Origin: Nocardioides sp.
Lineage (GTDB): Bacteria; Actinomycetota; Actinomycetes; Propionibacteriales; Nocardioidaceae
Length of the DNA: 64,000 bases
Assembly (NCBI RefSeq): GCF_025965415.1
Contig: NZ_JAOPWY010000038.1
Coordinates: forward strand, 1 to 64,000
Reading direction: 5' to 3'
Below the pieces are notes generated by a model. That model was not told the DNA's origin and ran no database searches. It saw nothing but the letters and a program-made list of their open reading frames with translations. The position numbers were made by a program, and so were the translations under genes. Below are positions 24,658-33,126 of this stretch, in pieces. Numbering within the stretch: position 1 is the first letter of the stretch; each line of letters begins with the position of its first letter.

Positions 24658-26294
24658 CCGACCCGGAGATCGAGCACGCCCGGCTGACCTCGGGTGACAC
24701 GGCCGCCATCGCCGCGGCGACGGAGGGGCTGCACGGCGCCCTGCTCGACGTCGACCGCGCGCAGGAGGACCTGGCGGGTTGCGTCGTGCGCGACTGGGTC
24801 GGGCTCGGCGCCGACGCCTACGCCGCCCGGTTGGAGCTCCTGCGCACGGGCGTGGCCCGGACGCACGTCGCACTGGGCATCACGCACTCCGCCGTGGCGA
24901 CGGCCGAGGACGCCTACGCCTGGTGCGACGACACCGCGGGCTACTTCATCGGCCACTGGCGCTCCCGCCCGGCCGGGATGCCCCCGGTGGTCGAGGAGCT
25001 CTTCGCGCGCCTCGTCAACGGCTTGCTCCTGGCCACCGGGACGACGTACAACGCGCGCCTGGCCGGCGTGACCGCCGTGCTCACCGGTGACGGCGAGGAC
25101 CTCGACGAGCTCAGCGACGAGGCCCGCGAGTGGGTCGAGCAGGGACTGGCCCGCAACCAGGAGTGGCTCGACGACTACGGCAGCACGCTCGGGCCGCGCA
25201 TCCCGAGCATCGGCGCCTGGGGCGACGGGCGCGGGCTCATCCCGCAGGGGCTGGGCTACGACCCGGCGACGGGCCTGCTGCTCCAGGGCTCCTACGACCA
25301 GGACGACGGCGACCCGTCCGTCATGGCGCTGATCGACGAGGTGACCGGCGAGAAGGTCGGCGAGGTGAAGCTGGGCGGCGTGACGCCCGGTGCCCTGGGC
25401 CAGGAGTCCGTCGACCACGGCACGCCCGGGCACGCGGGCGGCGTCACCGTCGACGGCGACACCGTCTACGTGACCGACAAGGGCAAGGTCTACACCTACT
25501 CCCTCTCCGACATGCGCGACTCCGGCCCCGGCGCGACCGTGCAGCCGCAGTCCGTGCAGACCGTGGCCAACGGCGGTTCCTACTCGGCGATGAAGGACGG
25601 CCTGCTCTACCTCGGCACCTTCACCGAGAAGTCGGAGGGCACGCTGCACGTCTACCAGCCCGACGGCAGCGGCGGCTGGGTCGAGATGCCCGACCAGGCC
25701 GTCACGACGCCGCCGCGCTGCCAGGGTGTGATCGTCCGCAACGGCGAGTACGTCTTCAGCACCTCCCTCGGACGCGACAAGGAGAGCGCGCTCGTGGTCC
25801 AGGGCCAGGACGGGTCGCGGGAGTCCTACCCGTTCCCCCACATGTCCGAGGGCCTGGTCGAGGTGGACGGCAACGTGCTCGTCACCTACGAGTCCGGCGC
25901 GACGAAGTACGCCGGCGACGACGAGGACCTGTGGGCGAACCGGCACCTGACCAGCACGCCGCTCTCGGGGCTCGGGCTGTCGGGCGAGCTGTTCATCGGC
26001 CCCGAGTCGCTCGAGCTCGTGGCCGCCGAGCTGGAGGCTCCTGCCCGCCGGCTGACCCGCACGTCCCACGACGCGGCGGCCGTGCACCTCTCCGCCGGCG
26101 ACCTCGGCCGGGTGCCGCAGGCGCCCGAGCTCGCCCAGGCCGTGCGCCGGATGGTCGCGAGCATCGGTGACGGCCTCCGCGCCAGTGGCACGGCCGTGGG
26201 CCACGCCGCGGACAGCCTCCGCGCCACCGGCCGGGACGCCGCGCGCACCGACGACGCCGTCCACACCGGGTTCGACCGGGCCCGGCTGGACTGA
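24654..26294 (+). CDS. WXG100-like helical domain fused to beta-propeller-like domain
   Basis: 546 residues. The first ~100 are helical with RDWVGLGADAYAARLELLRTG, resembling the W-x-G turn of ESX/type VII substrates. Residues ~190-430 contain blade-like repeats (LIDEVTGEKVGEVKLGG, GGVTVDGDTVYVTDKGKVYTY, YSAMKDGLLYLGTF, GVIVRNGEYVFSTS). The C-terminal ~100 residues are again helical, with small residues like a second WXG/EspC-type segment (VASIGDGLRASGTAVGHAADSLRATG). No Sec signal is seen, so type VII export is plausible. It is coupled to the upstream lipoprotein gene, suggesting a surface pair. A role is not known. Confidence 0.75.
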   Translation: MTDPEIEHARLTSGDTAAIAAATEGLHGALLDVDRAQEDLAGCVVRDWVGLGADAYAARLELLRTGVARTHVALGITHSAVATAEDAYAWCDDTAGYFIGHWRSRPAGMPPVVEELFARLVNGLLLATGTTYNARLAGVTAVLTGDGEDLDELSDEAREWVEQGLARNQEWLDDYGSTLGPRIPSIGAWGDGRGLIPQGLGYDPATGLLLQGSYDQDDGDPSVMALIDEVTGEKVGEVKLGGVTPGALGQESVDHGTPGHAGGVTVDGDTVYVTDKGKVYTYSLSDMRDSGPGATVQPQSVQTVANGGSYSAMKDGLLYLGTFTEKSEGTLHVYQPDGSGGWVEMPDQAVTTPPRCQGVIVRNGEYVFSTSLGRDKESALVVQGQDGSRESYPFPHMSEGLVEVDGNVLVTYESGATKYAGDDEDLWANRHLTSTPLSGLGLSGELFIGPESLELVAAELEAPARRLTRTSHDAAAVHLSAGDLGRVPQAPELAQAVRRMVASIGDGLRASGTAVGHAADSLRATGRDAARTDDAVHTGFDRARLD

Positions 26295-26332
26295 GCGGGC
26301 GGCCCACCCAGCCTCCTGCAAGACTCGCCCGC

Positions 26333-27325
26333 ATGCAGCAGCGAATCCTGGGACGTACTGACCGCGAGGTCTCCGTGGTGGGCCTCGGCACCTGGCAGCT
26401 CGGCGCCGACTGGGGCGAGGTCACCGAGACGGACGCGCGGGAGGTCCTGGAGGCCTCCGCGGAGGCGGGCGTGACGTTCTACGACACCGCCGACGTCTAC
26501 GGCGACGGCCGCAGCGAGCAGCTCGTCGGCCGCTTCGTCGCGGCGCACCCCGACGCGGGCTTCACCGTCGCGACCAAGATGGGGCGTCGCGAGGACCAGG
26601 TCCCGGCGAACTACGTCGAGGCCAACTTCCGGGCCTGGCTCGATCGCTCGCGTCGCAACCTCGGGGTCGACACCATCGACCTCGTCCAGCTGCACTGCCC
26701 GCCGAGCGCGGTCATCGACGACGACGCGACGTACGACGTCCTCGACCGGCTCGTCGAGGAGCAGGTCATCGCGGCCTACGGCGTCAGCGTCGAGACCGCC
26801 GCCCAGGCCCTGAGCGCGATCGCCCGTCCCCACGTGGCGAGCGTGCAGATCATCCTCAACGCCTTCCGGATGAAGCCCCTCGACGAGGTGCTCCCCGCAG
26901 CCGAGGCCGCCGGCGCCGGCATCATCGCCCGCGTGCCGCTCGCCTCCGGCCTGCTGTCGGGGAAGTACGGCCTCGACACCACGTTCGCGGCCGACGACCA
27001 CCGGACCTACAACCGCGACGGCAGCGCCTTCGACGTGGGGGAGACCTTCTCCGGCGTCGACTACGCCACCGGGGTCGAGGCGGCGCAGGAGTTCACCCGC
27101 ATGGTGAAGGACAGCGGGCTCGACGCCACCGCCGCCCAGGTCGCGCTCGCCTGGGTGTGGCAGCAGCCCGGCGTCTCCACCGTCATCCCCGGGGCGCGCA
27201 ACGTGACCCAGGCGCAGGCCAACGCCGCCGCGGGAGAGGTCGCACCCCTGCCGGCAGCACTCCTCGACCTGGTCAGCGACCTCTACGACGGACGCATCCG
27301 CGCACAGGTCCACGACCGCTGGTGA
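26333..27325 (+). CDS. Aldo/keto reductase
   Basis: 330 residues. The catalytic tetrad is visible: Asp and Tyr in YDTADVYGDG, Lys in VATKMGRR and His in VQLHCPP. The C-terminal NADPH-binding part has GARNVTQAQAN. The family is of the YajO/general stress type acting on carbonyls. The ATG has no ribosome site; AAGACT lies seven bases upstream, consistent with a leaderless start. The gene stands alone. Confidence 0.9.
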   Translation: MQQRILGRTDREVSVVGLGTWQLGADWGEVTETDAREVLEASAEAGVTFYDTADVYGDGRSEQLVGRFVAAHPDAGFTVATKMGRREDQVPANYVEANFRAWLDRSRRNLGVDTIDLVQLHCPPSAVIDDDATYDVLDRLVEEQVIAAYGVSVETAAQALSAIARPHVASVQIILNAFRMKPLDEVLPAAEAAGAGIIARVPLASGLLSGKYGLDTTFAADDHRTYNRDGSAFDVGETFSGVDYATGVEAAQEFTRMVKDSGLDATAAQVALAWVWQQPGVSTVIPGARNVTQAQANAAAGEVAPLPAALLDLVSDLYDGRIRAQVHDRW

Positions 27326-27350
27326 GGGGCGCCGGGGCTAGCCTCGACGC

Positions 27351-27821
27351 ATGTCACCCAAGACCGCGACCACCACCGACGTCGGCCTCGACGAGCTGCT
27401 GGACTTCGTACGCCCCCGGCACCACATGGTGCTGATCACCAGCCGGGCCGACGGGTCCCCGCAGTCCTCGCCGGTGACCGGCGGCGTCGACGACAACGGC
27501 CGGATCGTCATCTCGTCCTACCCCCAGCGGGCCAAGACGAAGAACGCTCGCAAGCACCCGGACGTCTCCGTGCTGGTGCTCTCCGAGGAGTGGGACGACG
27601 CGTGGGTCCAGGTCGACGGGACCTGCGAGGTGCTCGACGCCACCGAGGGGCCCGAGGCGCTCGAGGGCTTCGTGGAGTACTTCCGCAACATCGCCGGCGA
27701 GCACTCCGACTGGGACGAGTACCGCGCGGCCATGGTGAAGCAGGGCAAGTCGCTCCTGCGGATCACGCCGACGCGGTGGGGCCCCGTGGCCACGGGCGGC
27801 TTCCCGCCCGAGGGCTCCTGA
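27351..27821 (+). CDS. PPOX-class F420-dependent (or FMN) oxidoreductase
   Basis: 156 residues of a split-barrel flavin-like fold: LLDFVRPRHHMVLITSRADGSPQSSPVTGG, then GRIVISSYPQRAKTKNARKHPDVSVLVLSEEW, typical of actinobacterial PPOX/F420 proteins. TAGCCT at 27339-27344 and six bases precede ATG 27351, a textbook leaderless start. It probably reduces small molecules with F420H2; the substrate is unknown. Confidence 0.9.
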   Translation: MSPKTATTTDVGLDELLDFVRPRHHMVLITSRADGSPQSSPVTGGVDDNGRIVISSYPQRAKTKNARKHPDVSVLVLSEEWDDAWVQVDGTCEVLDATEGPEALEGFVEYFRNIAGEHSDWDEYRAAMVKQGKSLLRITPTRWGPVATGGFPPEGS

Positions 27822-27865
27822 CCGACGGGGAGGGCCATCAGGCACCTTTCACCCCGTTTGCCACG

Positions 27866-28462
27866 ATGAAGGGCATGTCCACCACGACCCGCGAGCCCGC
27901 CTGGCAGCAGGCCGCGCTGCTCACGGGCGGGTTCGTGGCGCTGCTGTGGATGCTCGAGATCGTCGACGCGTCGTCGGGCCACCCGCTCGACGCGTACGGC
28001 GTCCAGCCCCGCTCCGAGGACGGGCTCGTCGGCGTGGCCGTCGCCCCGTTGCTGCACTTCGGCTTCGAGCACCTGGTCGGCAACACCGTGCCCGTGCTGG
28101 TCCTCGGCTTCCTGACCCTGGCGACGGGGATCGCGCGCGGCCTCGCGGCGACGGCGATCATCTGGGTCGTCGGTGGGCTCGGGGTCTGGCTCTTCGCCCA
28201 GCCCGGCAGCAACCACGCCGGCGCGTCGGTGCTGGTCTTCGGCTGGATCGTCTTCCTGGTCGTGCGCGGCTTCCTCAACCGCCGCCCGACCGAGATCCTC
28301 ATCGGCGTCGCGGTCTTCCTGCTCTACAGCGGAGCCCTGCTCGGCGTCCTGCCCGGACAGCCCGGCGTCTCGTGGCAGGGCCACCTCTTCGGAGCGGTCG
28401 GCGGGTTCCTCGCCGCGCGCGTGCTGACGACCCGTGCGCGCGGTGAGTCGAGCCGCGCGTGA
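27866..28462 (+). CDS. Rhomboid-like intramembrane protease/membrane protein
   Basis: 198 residues and about six transmembrane helices. HFGFEHLVGN matches the rhomboid HxxxN helix, NHAGASVLVFGW carries the GxS serine position, and WQGHLFGAVGGFLAAR has the catalytic His. The loop lacks the usual GASG second glycine (GASV), so activity is likely but not assured. ATG 27866 was chosen over ATG 27875, whose GAAGGG would be too close to serve as a ribosome site. Confidence 0.82.
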   Translation: MKGMSTTTREPAWQQAALLTGGFVALLWMLEIVDASSGHPLDAYGVQPRSEDGLVGVAVAPLLHFGFEHLVGNTVPVLVLGFLTLATGIARGLAATAIIWVVGGLGVWLFAQPGSNHAGASVLVFGWIVFLVVRGFLNRRPTEILIGVAVFLLYSGALLGVLPGQPGVSWQGHLFGAVGGFLAARVLTTRARGESSRA

Positions 28463-28474
28463 AGAGCGGGTCGC

Positions 28475-28481
28475 GGGGTAC
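28475..28481 (+). promoter_or_regulatory. GGGGTAC box, leaderless promoter of the YihY-like gene
   Basis: GGGGTAC ends eight bases before ATG 28490 and there is no ribosome site, so the start codon is probably the transcript start. The box matches the GGGTA(T/C) -10 element of SigB/SigF-type sigma factors. No confident -35 was found by eye. Confidence 0.55.
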
Positions 28482-28489
28482 GGGGCAGC

Positions 28490-29632
28490 ATGCAACGCGC
28501 AGCAGCCCAGACCCCCTCCGGCTCACGTCCTGATCGCACGGACGACCCCGACCACCCCGCCAAGCCCGACTCTCCCGGCGACCTCACCAGGACGTCGTGG
28601 ACCTACGTCGCGCGCAAGACGTGGCGCGAGTTCTCCGACGACCAGTGCACCGACCTCGCCGCGGCGCTGACCTACTACGCCGTCCTGGCACTGTTCCCGG
28701 CCGCGCTCGCGATGCTCTCCCTGGTGGGGCTCGTGGGGCAGGGCCCCGACACCGTCGACGCGCTCCTGCAGGTGCTGCGCAGCGTCGGGGCCGGCGGTGC
28801 GGCCGACACCCTCGAACCCACGCTGGTGCAGCTCAGCACGTCCTCGAGCGCGGGGCTCGGCCTCGTCCTCGGCCTCGCCGCCGCGCTGTGGTCGGCCTCG
28901 GGCTACGTCGGTGCGTTCGGTCGCGGGATGAACCGGGTGTACGAGGTCGGCGAGGGCAGGCCGGTGTGGAAGCTGCGGCCCACGATGCTCCTGGTCACCC
29001 TCGTGACCGTCGTGCTCACCGCGCTCGTCGCGCTCAGCCTGGTGCTCACCGGCCCGGCCGCCGAGGCGGTCGGCGACGTCATCGGGCTCGGCTCGACCGC
29101 CGTCCTGGTCTGGAACATCGCCAAGTGGCCGGTGATGCTGCTGGTCGTCATGCTCATCGTGGGCCTGCTCTACTACGCCACTCCCAACGTCAAGCAGCCG
29201 AAGTTCCGGTGGATCAGTGTCGGCGCGGCCGTGGCGATCGTGGTCTGGCTCGTCGCGTCGGCGGCCTTCGGCGTGTACGTCGCCAACTTCAGCAGCTACG
29301 ACAAGACCTACGGCTCGCTCGCCGGCGTCGTCGTGTTTCTGCTCTGGCTCTGGATCACCAACCTCGCCCTGCTCTTCGGCGCCGAGCTCGACGCCGAGCT
29401 CGAGCGCGCCCGCGAGCTGCAGGCGGGGATGCCCGCAGAGAAGGACATCCAGCTCCCCCCGCGTGACACCCGCAAGATCGAGAAGGCGGCCGAGAAGGAG
29501 CGCGCCGACGAGCTCCGCGGGCGTCGGATCCGGCAGACCCACGGCCGCGACGACGACCCCGCCGTCCCCGACCCCGCCGATCCCGACGGCACCGGCCGCC
29601 GCTCCGGCGACACCGAGGGCTCCACCCGTTGA
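28490..29632 (+). CDS. YihY/BrkB-family inner membrane protein
   Basis: 380 residues. A cytoplasmic N-terminus precedes about six transmembrane helices, with the family patterns DDQCTDLAAALTYYAVLALFP, LWSASGYVGAFGRGMNRVYEV and PNVKQPKFRWISVGAA. The C-terminal 85 residues are hydrophilic and charged. Function in the family is unsettled (once called RNase BN in error). The TGA overlaps the TTG start of the following SDR gene. Transcription probably starts at the ATG from a GGGGTAC promoter. Confidence 0.87.
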   Translation: MQRAAAQTPSGSRPDRTDDPDHPAKPDSPGDLTRTSWTYVARKTWREFSDDQCTDLAAALTYYAVLALFPAALAMLSLVGLVGQGPDTVDALLQVLRSVGAGGAADTLEPTLVQLSTSSSAGLGLVLGLAAALWSASGYVGAFGRGMNRVYEVGEGRPVWKLRPTMLLVTLVTVVLTALVALSLVLTGPAAEAVGDVIGLGSTAVLVWNIAKWPVMLLVVMLIVGLLYYATPNVKQPKFRWISVGAAVAIVVWLVASAAFGVYVANFSSYDKTYGSLAGVVVFLLWLWITNLALLFGAELDAELERARELQAGMPAEKDIQLPPRDTRKIEKAAEKERADELRGRRIRQTHGRDDDPAVPDPADPDGTGRRSGDTEGSTR

Positions 29633-30576
29633 GCGGGTCCGCACGCGTCGTCCTGGTGACGGGCGCGTCCAGCGGCATCGGTGAGGCCGTCGTACGACAG
29701 GCGGCCGCCCGCGGCGACCACGTGGTCCTGCTCGCCCGCGGCCGCGAGGCGCTGGAGCGGGTGGCCTCGGACTGCGAGCGGCTCGGTGCCGCCTCGGTGC
29801 TCGTCGCGCCCGCCGACGTCGGTGACGACGCGGAGGTCGCCACCGCCGTGTCCGCCGTGATCGCGCGGCACGGGCGGCTCGACGTCGTCGTGAGCTGCGC
29901 CGGCGTCGTGGCCTACGGCCGCATCCCCGACGTCCCGGCGGACGTGTTCGACGGGGTCGTGACGACCAACCTCCTCGGTCCGGTCAACCTCGTCCGCCAC
30001 GTGCTGCCGCTGCTTCGGCAGCAGGACGCCGGGAGCGTGGTGCTCGTCGGGTCGGTGATCGGACACATCGGTGTGCCCGACATGGCGGCGTACGTCGTCA
30101 GCAAGTGGGGCGTGCGCGGCCTCGTGCGCCAGCTGCGCGTCGACAACCGTGACCGGCCCGGCCTCCGCATCGGCTACGTCGCCCCCGGAGGGGTCGACAC
30201 CCCGATCTACCGCCAGGCGGCGACGTACGGCGACTCGGTCGGGCGGCCGCCCTTCCCGGTGTCCTCGCCCGAGCGGATCGCCAGGCGAGTGCTGGAGGTG
30301 GCCGACCACCCGCGCCGCAGCGGTCAGGTCGGCATCGGCAACAACGTCATCCGACTGGGCTTCACCACGCTGCCGTGGGTCTACGACCGGCTGGTGGGCC
30401 CGCTGTTCACCGTGGTCGCGCAGGACCTCGTGGCGCCAGTGGTGCACGGCCCCGGCAACGTGCTGGCGACGCGCCAGGAGCACAACGCGCTGAGGGGAAA
30501 GCAGGGCAGTGCCCTGCTCGGGATGGTCGCCAACCTCGTCGCGCTGGCCTCGCGGCGGTTCCGGCGCCGGTCATAG
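29629..30576 (+). CDS. Short-chain dehydrogenase/reductase
   Basis: 315 residues. VTGASSGIGEAVV binds the dinucleotide, SCAGVV replaces NNAG, and the catalytic YVVSK (Tyr-x-x-x-Lys) follows SVIGHIGVPDM. The C-terminal extension of ~80 residues (LGMVANLVALASRRFRRRS) is amphipathic and basic, suggesting membrane association. The start is TTG 29629, overlapping the YihY-like stop, so the two are translated together. The substrate is unknown. Confidence 0.87.
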   Translation: MSGSARVVLVTGASSGIGEAVVRQAAARGDHVVLLARGREALERVASDCERLGAASVLVAPADVGDDAEVATAVSAVIARHGRLDVVVSCAGVVAYGRIPDVPADVFDGVVTTNLLGPVNLVRHVLPLLRQQDAGSVVLVGSVIGHIGVPDMAAYVVSKWGVRGLVRQLRVDNRDRPGLRIGYVAPGGVDTPIYRQAATYGDSVGRPPFPVSSPERIARRVLEVADHPRRSGQVGIGNNVIRLGFTTLPWVYDRLVGPLFTVVAQDLVAPVVHGPGNVLATRQEHNALRGKQGSALLGMVANLVALASRRFRRRS

Positions 30577-30729
30577 TCGGCCGGGGTCGTCCTCGGAGTC
30601 CTTGTCGGGGTTGTCGGGGTTGCCGGGGGTGCCGGCGAGGTCCGTCTCCGGGTCGTTCACCGGGTCGGTGTCGAGGTGCGTCTGGGGGTCGGCGTGCGTC
30701 TCGGGAGCGGTGTCGTCGGGGGTGGTCAT
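30571..30729 (-). CDS. Small acidic hypothetical protein
   Basis: 52 residues, disordered and acidic (THLDTDPVNDPETDLAG, then NPDNPDKDSEDDPG). An ideal AAGGAG site lies six bases before ATG 30729, and a GGGGTAC box on the minus strand (30770-30776) precedes that by 40 bases, so expression looks deliberate. Its stop lies within the last codons of the convergent SDR gene. It resembles small stress-type hydrophilic proteins of actinobacteria but has no recognised domain. Confidence 0.65.
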   Translation of the reverse strand: MTTPDDTAPETHADPQTHLDTDPVNDPETDLAGTPGNPDNPDKDSEDDPGRL

Positions 30730-30769
30730 GGCGTCTCCTTGGCGAGCGGGGTGTGCGGTCTCCTCTGGA

Positions 30770-30776
30770 GTACCCC
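30770..30776 (-). promoter_or_regulatory. GGGGTAC box upstream of small acidic gene
   Basis: Read on the minus strand, GGGGTAC lies 40 bases before ATG 30729, leaving room for a short 5' UTR with its AAGGAG site. It is the only one of the five boxes in this region that is not directly next to a start codon. Confidence 0.45.
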
Positions 30777-30955
30777 GTGGCGGGAGAGAAAGTCGTTCCG
30801 CCCCCGCATGGCACCGTCGGAGCGTGGGTACCCGGTTGTCACGTCGGGGCCGCCCGCCGCGGCCTCGACGGCCACCCCCCGCGAGACCCGCCGGGGACAC
30901 CCTCCCGTACGCCGTGCGAGGGGTCCCCGGCGCTCGCGCATCATCGCCCGGCCCC

Positions 30956-30962
30956 GGGGTAC
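30956..30962 (+). promoter_or_regulatory. GGGGTAC box, leaderless promoter of flavodoxin-fold gene
   Basis: GGGGTAC followed by exactly eight bases and then ATG 30971; no ribosome site. Same box and spacing as at 28475. Confidence 0.55.
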
Positions 30963-30970
30963 GTGTCGGC

Positions 30971-31582
30971 ATGACCGACCTGACCTGCCTCGTCCTGAAC
31001 TGCACGCTCAAGCGCTCACCGGCCGAGTCCAGCGCGGAGCTGCTGGGCACCCAGGTCCTGGAGGCGTTCGCCGACCTCGGGGTCGCGGGCTCGATGACAC
31101 GGGTCGTCGACCATGACGTGCGCTTCGGGGTGAGCATCGACGAGGGTGACGGTGACGCCTGGCCCACTCTCCGCGAGCAGATGCTCGGCGCCGACGTGCT
31201 CGTCCTGGCGACACCGATCTGGATGGGCCAGCCCGCATCGGTCTGCAAGATGGTCCTCGAGCGGCTCGACGCCGAGCTCTCCGAGACCGACGACGACGGG
31301 CGTCCGCTGACCTTCGGCAAGGTCGCCGGCATCGGTGTCGTCGGCAACGAGGACGGCGCGCACCACGTGAGCGCCGAGGTGTTCCAGGCCCTCAACGACG
31401 TCGGTTTCACCCTCCCGGCGCAGGCGGCGACGTACTGGGTCGGGGAGGCCATGCAGGCCGTCGACTTCAAGGACGTCTCGCCGACCCCGGAGGCCACGGC
31501 CGGCACGACCCGGATGCTGGCGCGCAACGCGACGCACCTCGCCACCCTGCTCGCTGCCACTCCCTATCCGGCAGCCGGCTGA
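30971..31582 (+). CDS. Flavodoxin-fold NAD(P)H-dependent FMN reductase-like protein
   Basis: 203 residues. CLVLNCTLKRSPAESSAELL is the phosphate-binding loop of the NADPH-dependent FMN reductase/flavodoxin family. LVLATPIWMGQPASVCKMVLERLDA is the second flavin contact, and GVVGNEDGAHHVSAEVFQAL the third. It is a likely quinone or flavin reductase. It appears leaderless behind a GGGGTAC box. The neighbour on the other strand is a HAD phosphatase with the same promoter type. Confidence 0.88.
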   Translation: MTDLTCLVLNCTLKRSPAESSAELLGTQVLEAFADLGVAGSMTRVVDHDVRFGVSIDEGDGDAWPTLREQMLGADVLVLATPIWMGQPASVCKMVLERLDAELSETDDDGRPLTFGKVAGIGVVGNEDGAHHVSAEVFQALNDVGFTLPAQAATYWVGEAMQAVDFKDVSPTPEATAGTTRMLARNATHLATLLAATPYPAAG

Positions 31583-31600
31583 GTCGACCGGTCCCGCGTG

Positions 31601-32272
31601 TCAGTGGACGCGGAGCGGGCTGTGCGAGAGCTGGGCCAGCAGGTCGCGCGGCCCGTCGTAGACCCACGAGGCGCCCGCCGAGCGCAGGCGCTCGGCGCCG
31701 GTGCCACCACTGCGCAGTCCGATGCTGGGAACGTCCGCCGCCTCGGCGGCGAGGGCGTCCCACACGGCGTCGCCCACGGCAATGGCGTTGCCTCCACCGG
31801 CGCGGGAGACGGCGAGCCGGACCAGGTCGGGGGCCGGCTTGCTGGGCACGTCGTCCGACGCGGCCACCACGGCGGTGAGCCGGGACCGGGCGTCGACGAG
31901 GTCGAGCAGCTCGTCGACGAGGTCTCCGGGGGACGAGCTGGCCACCACGACCCGGTGGCCGTGGTCGGCCAGGGTCTCGACGAGGTCCGACGCCCCGTCG
32001 AGGGCGCAGATGTTCCGCAGGCCTGCTCGGAAGTGCGTGTCGTGGAGCGCGCGGACGTCGTCGCCGACCGCGGTCTCGGCGCGGTCCCCGGCCACGTGGG
32101 CGACCAGTCGGTCACCGCCCATGCCGATGGCCTCGTGGGTGCGCACGCCACTCACGTTGAGACCGACGTCGTGGAAGGCCGCCTGCCAGGCGACGACGTG
32201 GTGGTAGACCGATTCGACGAGCGTGCCGTCCAGGTCGAGCACGACGACGGGGTGCTGCGGTTCTGTGGCCAC
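31601..32272 (-). CDS. HAD-family hydrolase (phosphoglycolate phosphatase-like)
   Basis: 223 residues. Motif I VVLDLDGTLVES has the nucleophile and acid Asp, motif II is VVVASSSPGD, motif III Lys is in VPSKPAPDL, and motif IV is AVGDAVWDALAA with the metal-binding Asp. The cap is the helical PGMB type. It probably dephosphorylates a small sugar or glycolate phosphate. The start is GTG 32272, eight bases after a GGGGTAC box, so it is leaderless. Confidence 0.9.
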   Translation of the reverse strand: MATEPQHPVVVLDLDGTLVESVYHHVVAWQAAFHDVGLNVSGVRTHEAIGMGGDRLVAHVAGDRAETAVGDDVRALHDTHFRAGLRNICALDGASDLVETLADHGHRVVVASSSPGDLVDELLDLVDARSRLTAVVAASDDVPSKPAPDLVRLAVSRAGGGNAIAVGDAVWDALAAEAADVPSIGLRSGGTGAERLRSAGASWVYDGPRDLLAQLSHSPLRVH

Positions 32273-32280
32273 GTCGAGGC

Positions 32281-32287
32281 GTACCCC
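32281..32287 (-). promoter_or_regulatory. GGGGTAC box, leaderless promoter of HAD gene
   Basis: On the minus strand GGGGTAC is followed by eight bases (GCCTCGAC) and GTG 32272. Identical spacing to the boxes at 28475 and 30956. Confidence 0.55.
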
Positions 32288-32406
32288 GTGAGCGCGATCC
32301 GTATGCGCCTAAAGTCGACCGCCCGGGCGGGTGTGGTGTCCCACGGTCGGGGTGGAGGACCATCGGAAAGGTCCGGGGGATCCCACCGCTTGCGAGGGGG
32401 CACGTC

Positions 32407-33081
32407 ATGGAACTACTGCCCCAGAGCAGAGAAGCACTGGACGAGTACGTCACGCCGTCGGTCGACGACGTCGAGGGTCTGCTCAGGGTGATCGAGGGCT
32501 GGGCAGTGCGAGCCGTGCCCGAGTGCGTGGCGCTGAGCGTCACGATGCTCGACGACGACCTGACCTTCACCCTCGTGGACCCCGAGACCCGCGTGGAGAG
32601 AGCGCCGATCGACACCGAGTGCGCCGAGGAGTGCGACGACGACCCCGCCGACTCCCCGGCCCTCGACGAGAGCGGATGGGCCGACATGGCGCGCGAGCGC
32701 GCGTTCGACGGCATCGCCAGCACCGTGTGCCTGCCGGTCGTCGAGGACGGGCGCGCCGTGCTCAACATCGACCTCTACGCCTCCACCGCCCATGCCTTCC
32801 ACAACCGCATCGACGGCCTGGTCGAGGCCCTGGGCGCCTGGCAGGCCGGCGCGGTGACCAACGCCGACCTCGGCTTCGACACCCTCCGCCGCGCGGAAGC
32901 CGCTCCCGAGCGGCTGCGCGAGCAGCGTCTGGTGGACGTCGCGGTGGGACTCGTGGCCGCCACCGCAGGAGTCACGACCGACGAGGCCCTGACGCTCCTG
33001 CGCGAGGCCGCCGCCGTCGTCGGGATCGCCGAGTCACAGGCTGCCGGTGTGGCGCGACACCTGTTGGGGTGGAACGGGTAG
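32407..33081 (+). CDS. GAF/ANTAR-type regulator
   Basis: 224 residues. A GAF-like sensor is followed by a C-terminal ANTAR-like three-helix segment (REQRLVDVAVGLVAATAGVTTDEALTLLREAAAVVGIAESQ), the RNA-binding antiterminator module. The ribosome site AGGGGG precedes ATG 32407. Such proteins act as transcription antiterminators in response to small ligands. It stands next to a LuxR response regulator. Confidence 0.78.
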   Translation: MELLPQSREALDEYVTPSVDDVEGLLRVIEGWAVRAVPECVALSVTMLDDDLTFTLVDPETRVERAPIDTECAEECDDDPADSPALDESGWADMARERAFDGIASTVCLPVVEDGRAVLNIDLYASTAHAFHNRIDGLVEALGAWQAGAVTNADLGFDTLRRAEAAPERLREQRLVDVAVGLVAATAGVTTDEALTLLREAAAVVGIAESQAAGVARHLLGWNG

Positions 33082-33110
33082 GACGCCGGGACGCATGCGT
33101 CTCGCCCATC

Positions 33111-33117
33111 GGGGTAC
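33111..33117 (+). promoter_or_regulatory. GGGGTAC box, leaderless promoter of LuxR gene
   Basis: GGGGTAC followed by nine bases and ATG 33127, with no ribosome site, as for the other boxes of this region. Confidence 0.5.
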
Positions 33118-33126
33118 TGCAGGCCC

